Position numbers and translations under genes: made by a program. Under the pieces are notes generated by a model. That model searched no databases, was not told the origin of the DNA, and was given only the letters and a program-made list of their open reading frames with translations. From NCBI GenBank assembly GCA_022424805.1, contig JAKMGR010000562.1, positions 1 through 5,600 of the forward strand: a DNA stretch of 5,600 nt. Direction: 5' to 3'. Of this stretch, positions 1-5,600 are shown in pieces. The stretch comes from Verrucomicrobiales bacterium (GTDB lineage Bacteria > Verrucomicrobiota > Verrucomicrobiia > Verrucomicrobiales > DEV007). The stretch's first letter is position 1, and each line of letters begins with the position of its first letter.

Positions 1-639
1 GCGTCGGCTTACGAGGTTTTCCGGCAGCGCATACCTCAGTTGCTCCACGAAAGTGCGCCAGCTAACCGAGTCACGGGTCCGCTTTTCGCTGAGGATGATG
101 CCGCGCTCGTCATCGATTTCATTCGGATCGAAAAGCATGCCATCGGCATAGTCACGCAGGAGCTTCATGGCTTCGTCCGACATCGCTTGTTCGGAGTTGG
201 GAAGCTCCAGCTTATAGACAGTTTCGTTGAAAGAAGTGTGAGCATTCGTGTGATTGCCAAATCCCATTCCGAGGCGCTGGAAATATTCGACCATTTCTCC
301 CGCAGGGAAGTTTTTCGTACCGTTGAAAGCCATATGCTCGAGGAAGTGCGCGAGGCCCTGTTGGTTGTCGGCTTCCATCAGAGAGCCAGCATCGACAAAC
401 AGTCGCATGCTGACTCGGTTCGGCGGCTCGGGATTCGGGAGAATGGCGTAGCGAAGTCCGTTTTCGAGAAGTCCCCAGTTAACAGCTGAGTCGGTTTTGA
501 TATCACTGTCTTCGTGTGGCAGAGGAATCGGAGCGTTCTTGTCTTCCGTTACGGCATTTTGAGCAAACGAAAAAGTTGCGGTGAAAAAAGCGATCGCGGA
601 AACGATCGACGCTAGTGGCAGGTAAGATATACGAATCAT
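1..639 (-). CDS. M16 (insulinase/pitrilysin family) zinc metallopeptidase, N-terminal part; runs off the window
   Basis: The first 213 residues are visible; the rest lies beyond position 1. The start at 639 gives a typical signal peptide: MIR, a hydrophobic stretch at about residues 4-25, and likely cleavage after FSFA (residue 26), so the enzyme should be exported to the periplasm or outer surface. The inverted zinc motif HFLEH is at residues 98-102 (His98, Glu101, His102). ERGIILSE at 178-185 supplies the second conserved Glu pair seen in pitrilysin, with Glu185 the likely third zinc ligand. Family knowledge: such enzymes cleave peptides and usually hold several M16 modules in 400 to 950 residues, so over half is probably missing here. 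No Shine-Dalgarno precedes the start. It begins 50 bases after hisA with no terminator between, so co-transcription is possible. The family call is firm; the substrate cannot be told. Confidence 0.93.
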   Translation of the reverse strand, partial: MIRISYLPLASIVSAIAFFTATFSFAQNAVTEDKNAPIPLPHEDSDIKTDSAVNWGLLENGLRYAILPNPEPPNRVSMRLFVDAGSLMEADNQQGLAHFLEHMAFNGTKNFPAGEMVEYFQRLGMGFGNHTNAHTSFNETVYKLELPNSEQAMSDEAMKLLRDYADGMLFDPNEIDDERGIILSEKRTRDSVSWRTFVEQLRYALPENLVSRR

Positions 640-689
640 TGTGGATAAAGCGTAAAGATAAAGAGAATCTGTTCGCGAAATGCGGAGAA

Positions 690-1466
690 TCAATCGGCCT
701 GATTGTGGGCAACACAGTCGCCATATTTTACGCCGCTGCCGCCAAAAATGTCGAGGGCGCTTCCAATGGTAAGGTCGACCTTGCCACCGCTGAGGCGCTC
801 GACGAGAAGAAGGTCGTCGAGCGAGGAGGCTCCGCCGGCATACGTAACGGGGATTCTTCCCCACTGACCTAGCATCTCGACAAGCTCTTCATCAATGCCT
901 CCGCATTTGCCCTCGACATCAGCCGCGTGAATCAAAAATTCGTCGCATGAGCCAGCTAAGTCGGAAAGCACTTCATGTGTCACTTCAAGGTCCGTCGGTG
1001 TCTGCCAGCGATTCATTGCTACGATCCAGCGGTCGTCGCGGCGTCGGCAACTCAAGTCAACAACGAGCCTGTCCGCACCAACTTCGGCGACGAGTTGCTT
1101 CAGAACATCAGGCTGAAATTTTGCGTCAGATGAAAAAAGGCAGGACGTCGAAATGACATGAGACGCCCCTGCCTCCAGCCATTCTGCCGCGTTCTCCGGA
1201 GAGATTCCCCCACCAACTTGCAGTCCACCGGGCCAGGCTCCCAGTGCGGCGCGGGCTGCCTCATCATTTCCTGGACCCAGCTTGATGACGTGTCCGCCAC
1301 GCAATTGGTCCGAAGCATACAACTCCGCATACCATGAGGGCGCCTTCTCACTGACAAAATTCGTTTTCAAATCCTCATCGTCCGAGTCGAGCGTGCCGCC
1401 CACAATTTGCTTAACCTTGCCCTCATGCAGATCAATGCAGGGGCGAAATCTAGTGCGGTCGGGCAT
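690..1466 (-). CDS. hisA: Phosphoribosylformimino-5-aminoimidazole carboxamide ribotide isomerase, eukaryotic (HIS6-like) type
   Basis: 258 residues, full length for the family. HisA isomerises ProFAR to PRFAR, the fourth step of histidine synthesis, in the cytoplasm on a TIM barrel. The sequence follows yeast HIS6 and its plant relatives rather than the usual bacterial His[20 protein letters not shown] near the N-terminus, KTNFVSE at 34-40, [14 protein letters not shown] at 59-72, LQVGGGI at 82-88, [20 protein letters not shown] at 133-152, [20 protein letters not shown] at 176-195, TYAGGASS at 208-215 and GSALDIFGG at 235-243. Likely catalytic acids are Asp12 and Asp137; the Gly-rich loops at 85-88 and 211-215 bind the two phosphates. 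Start 1466 is chosen because the family begins a few residues before RFRPCIDLH; the frame extends upstream only to a TTG at 1553 through non-homologous sequence. No Shine-Dalgarno is seen. No other his gene is in the window. Confidence 0.95.
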   Translation of the reverse strand: MPDRTRFRPCIDLHEGKVKQIVGGTLDSDDEDLKTNFVSEKAPSWYAELYASDQLRGGHVIKLGPGNDEAARAALGAWPGGLQVGGGISPENAAEWLEAGASHVISTSCLFSSDAKFQPDVLKQLVAEVGADRLVVDLSCRRRDDRWIVAMNRWQTPTDLEVTHEVLSDLAGSCDEFLIHAADVEGKCGGIDEELVEMLGQWGRIPVTYAGGASSLDDLLLVERLSGGKVDLTIGSALDIFGGSGVKYGDCVAHNQAD

Positions 1467-1471
1467 GCAGG

Positions 1472-1515
1472 CAACAGGGTTAGGTCGGGGACTCAACAGG
1501 GTTAGGTGTGTGACC
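1472..1515 (-). repeat. 22-base tandem direct repeat in the hisA leader
   Basis: Two adjacent 22-base units (1472-1493 and 1494-1515) match at 18 of 22 positions and share an identical 14-base core, which reads ACCTAACCCTGTTG on the hisA-sense strand. A third, degenerate unit at 1516-1537 keeps the same period but only about half the bases, including an ACCCC core. The array ends 5 bases before the hisA ATG. The period of 22 is not a multiple of three, so it does not encode a repeated peptide, and it lies between genes. It is close to two DNA helical turns, which would suit an operator bound on one face, or an RNA leader site. The function is inferred and unknown. Confidence 0.7.
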
Positions 1516-1552
1516 TGACGGGGTTGAATCGCCTCTTTCTGAGACAGCGGCA

Positions 1553-1581
1553 AATCTACTGCCTCGAGAGGGCTATCGCAA
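1553..1581 (-). promoter_or_regulatory. Weak sigma70-like promoter candidate for hisA
   Basis: On the minus strand, TTGCGA (1581-1576) and TAGATT (1558-1553) are separated by 17 bases, each matching the sigma70 consensus at 4 of 6 positions. The site lies in the gap after the glycosyltransferase. Transcription would begin near 1546, giving a leader of about 80 bases that contains the 22-base repeats. The match is modest and could be chance. Confidence 0.3.
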
Positions 1582-1596
1582 ACGCATTCCCGATGC

Positions 1597-2616
1597 TTAA
1601 GCTACGCAGAAAAAGTCGTCTCCTTCGACGTATCCAGCATCTTCCGCGAGGTGGCGAATCCGGGCTCTGGCACCGGGTTGCCCGACAGCTCCGATGAGGA
1701 TGGTTTCTCCGTTTCTTTCCGCGACGGCCTCTTGTCCGAATACAGGGATTCCGGAAATACGGTTTCCGATCTGGCGCTCGTTTACTTCGCAGAAGGCGGT
1801 GACTTCGATTTCTTCGAGGTTGAGGAATCTGGCCATCTCTTTTCCGATCGGGCCTGCTCCGCAGATGGTCACACCGAGTTTGCGAATTGGATCAAGTCGG
1901 GAGAGGAAGTGGGCCTTGGCTTCCTGAAAACGGGTCAGTTCGTATCGTTCGATCTGGCGGGTCGAGCGTTCCGGGGCATCGAACCAATCGAGAAGAATTT
2001 CGTCAACTTTGCCGAGCTGGTGGTTGGCTTCGAGCAGGCGAAGCCAGAAGTCGTAGTCCTCGGCCCAAGGAGGATCAGCGTAGCCGCCCAGTTCTTCCAG
2101 CACGGAGCGACGAATCATTGCCGTGGGGTTGGGGAGGGGGCTGTCGACAAAACGCTCTCGAAAAATGGCATCAGGAGAAATTACGGAGTTCACCCATTCC
2201 TCGTATCGTTGGTAGCCGCCGTTGGCGGCCACGACGAATTCGTTCTCTCCTCGCTTCACAATGCTGACGAGGGTGCCGCAAGCGGCCAGGTCCGGATTGT
2301 TTTTCAGAAAAGTGATCTGCTTGGCAAGACGATCCGGATGGGCCAAATCGTCGCTGTCCATGCGAGCGATCAAGTCTCCGCTGGATTTTTGCCACGCGAG
2401 GTTCGCGGCTTCGACGAAGGTTCCCTCATGACGGTGCAGGCTGATCCTTGGATCCTGCCTCGCTGCAGAGCGAAGAATCTGTGGTGTCTCATCTGTCGAT
2501 TCATGATCGACGATCACGAAGTCGAATTCGGTCCACTTCTGCGACAGAATACTCTCGATTGCAGCTGAAAGCGTCCTCTCTGCATTGTGGGCGGGCATGA
2601 CAACGGAGACTTTCAT
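1597..2616 (-). CDS. Family 2 (GT-A) glycosyltransferase with C-terminal Rossmann-like module
   Basis: 339 residues. The N-terminal GT-A domain (about 1-235) opens with [16 protein letters not shown] and has [15 protein letters not shown] at 34-48, the metal and nucleotide-sugar binding DSDD at 87-90, and [11 protein letters not shown] at 184-194, whose Glu-Asp is the usual catalytic base region. It should transfer a sugar from a nucleotide-sugar donor to a surface glycan or lipid-linked acceptor; donor and acceptor cannot be told. From about 245 a second module begins with [18 protein letters not shown] (nucleotide-binding-like GAGPIG at 253-258), then [18 protein letters not shown] and a final GYVEGDDFF. 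This resembles small Rossmann-like modules found in polysaccharide biosynthesis proteins. The start at 2616 fits the family N-terminus; the frame upstream to a TTG at 2661 would translate the terminator hairpin. No transmembrane segment or Shine-Dalgarno is seen. It begins 10 bases after the rplY terminator and is followed by hisA after 130 bases. Confidence 0.9.
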   Translation of the reverse strand: MKVSVVMPAHNAERTLSAAIESILSQKWTEFDFVIVDHESTDETPQILRSAARQDPRISLHRHEGTFVEAANLAWQKSSGDLIARMDSDDLAHPDRLAKQITFLKNNPDLAACGTLVSIVKRGENEFVVAANGGYQRYEEWVNSVISPDAIFRERFVDSPLPNPTAMIRRSVLEELGGYADPPWAEDYDFWLRLLEANHQLGKVDEILLDWFDAPERSTRQIERYELTRFQEAKAHFLSRLDPIRKLGVTICGAGPIGKEMARFLNLEEIEVTAFCEVNERQIGNRISGIPVFGQEAVAERNGETILIGAVGQPGARARIRHLAEDAGYVEGDDFFCVA

Positions 2617-2626
2617 TTCAGGTATG

Positions 2627-2654
2627 AAAAAACCCCGGTGAGAACCGGGGTTTT
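2627..2654 (-). terminator. Rho-independent terminator after rplY
   Basis: A perfect 11-base-pair stem (AAAACCCCGGT with ACCGGGGTTTT) closes a 4-base loop, and on the minus strand the T run reaches six (2632-2627). It lies 40 bases after the rplY stop and ends 10 bases before the glycosyltransferase ATG. On the plus strand the stem is followed by only four Ts, so minus-strand use is favoured. Confidence 0.9.
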
Positions 2655-2694
2655 CGAACAAGCTCTGTGGCTTGCAAAAAGGTTTGTTGTGCGA

Positions 2695-3366
2695 TTACTC
2701 GGCAGGGGAGTCTTCAGAAGACTCTTCGCCCTCTGCATCCTCTGCACCTTCTTCGCCTTCTGCACCCTCACCTTCTGCTCCGCCCTCGCCTTCAGAGACG
2801 GCGGCGCGAGTCTGAGTGACAAGACCAACGAGAACTTCGTCGTCCATTTTCACGGAAACTCCATCAGGAAGGTTGAGATCTCCGACCCGAACAGAGTCGC
2901 CGATTTCCAGCTCGCTTACATCATTGTCTATCGACTCCGGAAGGTCACCGGGGCGACAGGCGATTTCGATGGAGTGGATAAGTTGCTCAAGGATACCACC
3001 ACTCTTCACACCTACTGCTTCGCCAGTGAGGTGGATCGGAACAACTGCTTGAATGGTGTCGGTTTCGCTAACGGCGCGGAAATCAACGTGGATAAGGTCA
3101 TGAGAAAGAGGATCTTTCTGCATGTCCTGCACGATCGCGAGCTTGGACTTTTCCTCCGCTCCTTCGATCTCAAGATTTACCAGAAAGTTTTCCCCATGCT
3201 TCTTCGCGATATCGTAAAACTTCTTCGCGTCGAGCTGAATCATGTATTCTTTTTGGCTAGCGCCATAGATCACGCCAGGGACGATTCCGGAACGACGAAG
3301 TCGTTTCGAAGCTGTCGTTCCTTTGACGTCACGTTTTTCGGCCTGGAGTGTTTCCTGTTTTGCCAT
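2695..3366 (-). CDS. rplY: 50S ribosomal protein L25, CTC/TL5 form with acidic C-terminal tail
   Basis: 223 residues. The L25 domain (about 1-95) binds 5S rRNA in the large ribosomal subunit; recognisable parts are KRLRRSGIVPGVIYG at 21-35, LAIVQDMQKDPLSHDLIHVD at 76-95, with the VDF strand after it. The second, beta-rich CTC domain (about 100-185) includes VPIHLTGEAVGVKSGGILEQ at 109-128, the family motif RPGDLPE at 138-144, and VSELEIGDSVRVGDL at 150-164. This is longer than the roughly 95-residue E. coli L25 and matches Bacillus Ctc and Thermus TL5. Residues 192-223 form a Gly/Ala/Glu-rich tail with 15 acidic and no basic residues. The start at 3366 (MAKQETLQAEKR) fits the family N-terminus; no Shine-Dalgarno is visible. 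It follows prs, a common bacterial pairing, with a terminator hairpin in the 79-base gap. Confidence 0.96.
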   Translation of the reverse strand: MAKQETLQAEKRDVKGTTASKRLRRSGIVPGVIYGASQKEYMIQLDAKKFYDIAKKHGENFLVNLEIEGAEEKSKLAIVQDMQKDPLSHDLIHVDFRAVSETDTIQAVVPIHLTGEAVGVKSGGILEQLIHSIEIACRPGDLPESIDNDVSELEIGDSVRVGDLNLPDGVSVKMDDEVLVGLVTQTRAAVSEGEGGAEGEGAEGEEGAEDAEGEESSEDSPAE

Positions 3367-3389
3367 AATAGCAGTGGGTAAATCTGAGT

Positions 3390-3420
3390 AAAAAACGCCC
3401 GATCCCAATGAGGGAGGGCG
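3390..3420 (-). terminator. Intrinsic terminator between prs and rplY
   Basis: On the minus strand CGCCC (3420-3416) and TCCC (3415-3412) pair with GGGA (3406-3403) and GGGCG (3400-3396) around a 5-base loop, with a 2-base bulge at 3402-3401, followed by six Ts (3395-3390). It is GC-rich and has a good T run, so it is a likely intrinsic terminator. It ends 23 bases before the rplY ATG, leaving little room for a separate rplY promoter; partial read-through from prs is one explanation. Confidence 0.8.
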
Positions 3421-3445
3421 AAGGGCGCGAAATTTAGGCGCAACC

Positions 3446-4384
3446 CTAGGAAATGTCAAAGAGAGATGTGACGGACTCTTCGAGGTGGATTCGGCGGATC
3501 GCTTCGCCCAAAAGTTCGGCCACGCTGACAGCGGTAACCTTGTCTCCCACAGCGTATGGAGTACTGTCAGTCGAGACCAGTTCTTCGATGTCGGAATTGG
3601 CAATTCGTTCCTGACCCACCTCGCCGAGAACGGCGTGAGAAACACCCGCGAAGATTCGTTTTGCTCCGTTTTTCTGGCAGATGTTTGCGGCGGAAACGAG
3701 TGTGCCGGCGGTTTCGGATATGTCGTCGACGAGCAGGACATTTTTGCCCTCGACCTCACCGATCAGGCTGATGGCTTCGACCTCGGTTGCACTGACTCGA
3801 TTCTTTGCGACGATCGCGAGCGGGCATTCTAGGGCCTTGGAATAAGAATGAGCCATCTTCATCCCGCCAACATCTGGGGAGACAACAACGACGTTGTCAG
3901 TGATACCTTTTTCCCGGAAGTAGCGAATCAGAACCGGCTTGGCATAGAGATGATCGACAGGGATGTCGAAAAATCCCTGAATCTGTCCGGCGTGAAGGTC
4001 CATCGTGAGGACACGATTGACGCCAGCTGCCGTTAGGAGATTCGCGACGAGTTTGGCGGTGATGGGAACACGCGGTTGGTCTTTCCTATCCTGCCGTGCA
4101 TAGCCAAAGAAGGGAATCACTGCCGTGATGCGATTGGCACTGGCCCGTTTCGCTGCGTCGACCATGATGAGCAATTCCATCAGGTTTTCGTTGGTAGGCG
4201 GGCTCGTCGGCTGGACGATGAAGATGTCACGACCACGGATGTTTTCGTTAATTTTCACGAAGGTTTCCCCATCCGGAAATTGCGTCACGGTAGTGTCGGA
4301 TTTTCGCACTCCGAGGTAGCTCACAATGTCTTCTGCAAGCTTCGGGTGAGCGGTTCCGCTGAAAATTCGGATGTCGATGGCCAT
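3446..4384 (-). CDS. prs: Ribose-phosphate pyrophosphokinase (PRPP synthetase, class I)
   Basis: 312 residues, the usual length. The enzyme transfers pyrophosphate from ATP to ribose 5-phosphate, giving PRPP for purine, pyrimidine, NAD, histidine and tryptophan synthesis in the cytoplasm. Visible signatures: FSGTAHPKLAEDI at 8-20, FPDGE at 36-40, FIVQPTSPPTNENLMELLIM at 55-74, the ATP-binding FFGYARQDRK at 92-101, the metal-binding MDLHAGQIQGFFDIPVDHL at 128-146, VVSPDVGGMKMA at 167-178, the catalytic flexible loop AKNR with Lys194 and Arg196, and the ribose-phosphate loop VDDISETAGTL at 219-229. That loop has Glu224 where most homologues have Asp. The start at 4384 gives the standard N-terminus (MAIDIRIFSG) and is preceded by GAGGA. 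rplY follows, as in many bacteria. Confidence 0.98.
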   Translation of the reverse strand: MAIDIRIFSGTAHPKLAEDIVSYLGVRKSDTTVTQFPDGETFVKINENIRGRDIFIVQPTSPPTNENLMELLIMVDAAKRASANRITAVIPFFGYARQDRKDQPRVPITAKLVANLLTAAGVNRVLTMDLHAGQIQGFFDIPVDHLYAKPVLIRYFREKGITDNVVVVSPDVGGMKMAHSYSKALECPLAIVAKNRVSATEVEAISLIGEVEGKNVLLVDDISETAGTLVSAANICQKNGAKRIFAGVSHAVLGEVGQERIANSDIEELVSTDSTPYAVGDKVTAVSVAELLGEAIRRIHLEESVTSLFDIS

Positions 4385-4394
4385 GGTGAATCAA

Positions 4395-4399
4395 TCCTC
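4395..4399 (-). promoter_or_regulatory. Shine-Dalgarno-like site of prs
   Basis: GAGGA on the minus strand lies 10 bases before the prs ATG at 4384. The spacing is slightly long but usable. It is the only clear ribosome binding site before any start in the window and supports the chosen prs start. Confidence 0.55.
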
Positions 4400-4521
4400 G
4401 CGAAATCGTCACAAAACGCCAGTGAAATGTTGGGAAATTGATTGGTTCAGGGCGAAGGGATCTCCCTTTCGGCTGGAGAGGGTGAATTGGCGGAGAATTG
4501 TGGTGTCTATCCGCGCGTTCG

Positions 4522-5600
4522 CTACTTCCCAGCCACGGATCCAGCGTCCGGTGATGGAAACGCTTTTGCCAGCTTCTTCGCCTTGCCATCCCAGACTCGG
4601 AGCACGCTGTCCTGACCTCCGGCAATGATCCAATTTCCGTCCGGGCTGACGGCGGCGGTGTGCTGGAAGGTGTCGCCGGTCTCGGGCAAGGGTGCGTTCG
4701 CGAGCTTAACGGTCTTGTCCCCGCTCGCGGTGAGGAGCGTATCGGTCGCGGCAACGAATGCGACGGAACTGACTTCTTTCTGAAAGCCTTCGACTTTCGA
4801 TTTTTCCTGGCCGGCGATAAGGTCCCAGACTTTCACTTGAAGGTCGGCGCTGGAGCTGACGAGAGTCAGGTCGGAGGCATTCCAGTCCACATCGAGAACG
4901 TGACTGGTGTGGCCTTCAAAGTTCTTTTCGTGGGAAAGGGTCGCGCTTGCAAAAACTTTTACCATGCGATCAGTCCCGGCGCTGGCAAAGCGCGAACCAT
5001 CCGGCGAGAAAGCAAAGGAGGTAATGGTATCATCGTGCGCCTCGTCGTTCTTCGCGTTCTGGGCCCACGTCGATGTATTCCATGCTGCGATTTCTCCGGA
5101 GCGGGAAGGAACACCTGTTCCGGTCAGCAGGGTTTCTCCGTCAGGAGAAAAGGCGAGAGCAGATACGCGGTCGACAAATGGATCTGCGTCTTTGCCGTTG
5201 CCGAGCTTCTTTGCCAGGTTCCACGATTTCCCGGGAAGTGACCAGGGCATGGCTTTTTTGCCTGCGACCGTAGCAACGATATCCTGGTTTGAAGAAAAGG
5301 TGATGCTCCGTGCCCCGATGATTGCGGGAATGTCTTCGAGCCAGGCTCCGTCACCTGCCGACCAAAGCCGAGTTCCGCCTTCTTTGAGTGCCTCGGCGAG
5401 AATGGCTCCATCGGGAGAGAAGGCGAGAGCAACGCTCGCTGTTTTGGCAATGGTTTCGCTGAAAGTTTTCCTCATGGCTTCTTCCTCCGCCTTGAGAACC
5501 GTGCCCAGGTTTCCGGCTTCGGAGGCTGCGGCGAGCGCTGCGGTTTGGCGAGCGAAAGCATCGCCAGCGAGACGAGCAGATGATTCACGGTTTCGCAAGG
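4522..5600 (-). CDS. WD40 repeat (beta-propeller) protein, C-terminal part; N-terminus outside the window
   Basis: The frame is open to the upstream window edge; the only start-like codon near it is a TTG at 5598, so the true start is almost certainly outside. About 358 residues are visible, numbered from 5598. Residues 1-50 are rich in Ala, Glu, Lys and Arg and look helical or coiled-coil. Seven WD40-like blades follow, at about 50-90, 91-133, 138-186, 187-228, 229-270, 271-312 and 313-347, marked by AFSPDG at 59-64, 149-154 and 196-201, VSPDG at 317-321, and strands ending in RLW, KVF, KVWDL and RVWDG. Seven blades make one complete propeller, a platform for protein contacts without catalysis. 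In Verrucomicrobia and Planctomycetes, propellers after such helical stretches often belong to long proteins with an N-terminal cytochrome c-like domain; that is inference here. The 137 bases before prs show no terminator. Confidence 0.88.
   Translation of the reverse strand, partial: LRNRESSARLAGDAFARQTAALAAASEAGNLGTVLKAEEEAMRKTFSETIAKTASVALAFSPDGAILAEALKEGGTRLWSAGDGAWLEDIPAIIGARSITFSSNQDIVATVAGKKAMPWSLPGKSWNLAKKLGNGKDADPFVDRVSALAFSPDGETLLTGTGVPSRSGEIAAWNTSTWAQNAKNDEAHDDTITSFAFSPDGSRFASAGTDRMVKVFASATLSHEKNFEGHTSHVLDVDWNASDLTLVSSSADLQVKVWDLIAGQEKSKVEGFQKEVSSVAFVAATDTLLTASGDKTVKLANAPLPETGDTFQHTAAVSPDGNWIIAGGQDSVLRVWDGKAKKLAKAFPSPDAGSVAGK

Noticed and set aside
682..710. Small hairpin (CAATC/GATTG) at the hisA stop
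   Set aside because: Five pairs with no T run; it is not a terminator and it overlaps the coding end.
1472..1507. Telomere-like CCTAACCC within the hisA leader repeats
   Set aside because: Only two copies at 22-base spacing inside a bacterial gene cluster; the resemblance to telomere repeats is chance.
1651..2568. Open frame of 305 codons on the plus strand
   Set aside because: It lies wholly opposite the glycosyltransferase, has no family motifs and reads as the antisense of a well-supported gene.
2708..2724. Perfect 17-base palindrome (8+1+8) near the rplY 3' end
   Set aside because: It falls inside the Glu/Ser codons of the acidic tail, where GAA/TCT runs make palindromes likely. It has no T run and no clear role.
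2587..3381. Open frame of 264 codons on the plus strand
   Set aside because: It is antisense to rplY and begins across the terminator hairpin. Its Phe- and Cys-rich early part is simply the reverse of the Glu/Gly/Ala codons of the L25 tail, not a membrane segment under selection.
3367..3759. Upstream extension of the rplY frame into prs
   Set aside because: The longer frame overlaps the 3' part of prs in another frame, crosses the terminator and has no L25 similarity before the ATG at 3366.
4453..4472. Inverted repeat in the gap before prs
   Set aside because: The stem is short with a bulged base and no T run, so it is not a terminator, and no promoter or riboswitch motif could be tied to it.
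4248..4754. Minus-strand open frame of 168 codons across the WD40-prs gap
   Set aside because: It overlaps the ends of both the WD40 gene and prs in a different frame, and is Arg/Ser/Pro-rich in the way of shadow frames.
5137..5431. Near-identical 25-base segments at 5137-5161 and 5407-5431
   Set aside because: Both encode the same ALAFSPDG strand of successive WD40 blades; the similarity is explained by the protein repeat.

Overview
The window carries six protein genes, all on the minus strand and packed with gaps of 50 to 140 bases. Four are complete and two run off the ends. The gene set suggests a Gram-negative bacterium of the PVC group, most likely Verrucomicrobiota. The reasons are a HisA of the eukaryotic (yeast HIS6) type, a WD40 protein with a helical Ala/Glu/Lys-rich stretch before a C-terminal propeller, an exported M16 zinc peptidase, moderately high GC and mostly absent Shine-Dalgarno sequences. 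This placement is inference; no rRNA or marker phylogeny is available here.

Layout in the direction of transcription (high to low coordinates): 5600-4522, C-terminal part of a WD40 beta-propeller protein; 4384-3446, prs (PRPP synthetase), the only gene with a recognisable Shine-Dalgarno; an intrinsic terminator at 3420-3390; 3366-2695, rplY (ribosomal protein L25, CTC form with an acidic tail); a second, strong intrinsic terminator at 2654-2627; 2616-1597, a family 2 glycosyltransferase fused to a Rossmann-like module; a 130-base gap with a weak promoter candidate and a 22-base tandem direct repeat; 1466-690, the eukaryotic-type hisA; 639-1, the N-terminal part of a secreted M16 metallopeptidase with its signal peptide and zinc motif.

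Most of the content is housekeeping. Prs makes PRPP, which feeds purine, pyrimidine and histidine synthesis. HisA catalyses the fourth histidine step, though no other his gene is present. Prs next to L25 is a common bacterial order. Two things stand out. First, terminators sit in both the prs-rplY and rplY-glycosyltransferase gaps, each so close to the next start codon that no promoter fits between. Second, a 22-base-period repeat ends 5 bases before the hisA start. I see no phage, transposon, CRISPR, tRNA, rRNA or defence genes, and no clear evidence for a previously undescribed system. There is no gene-free stretch above 300 bases.
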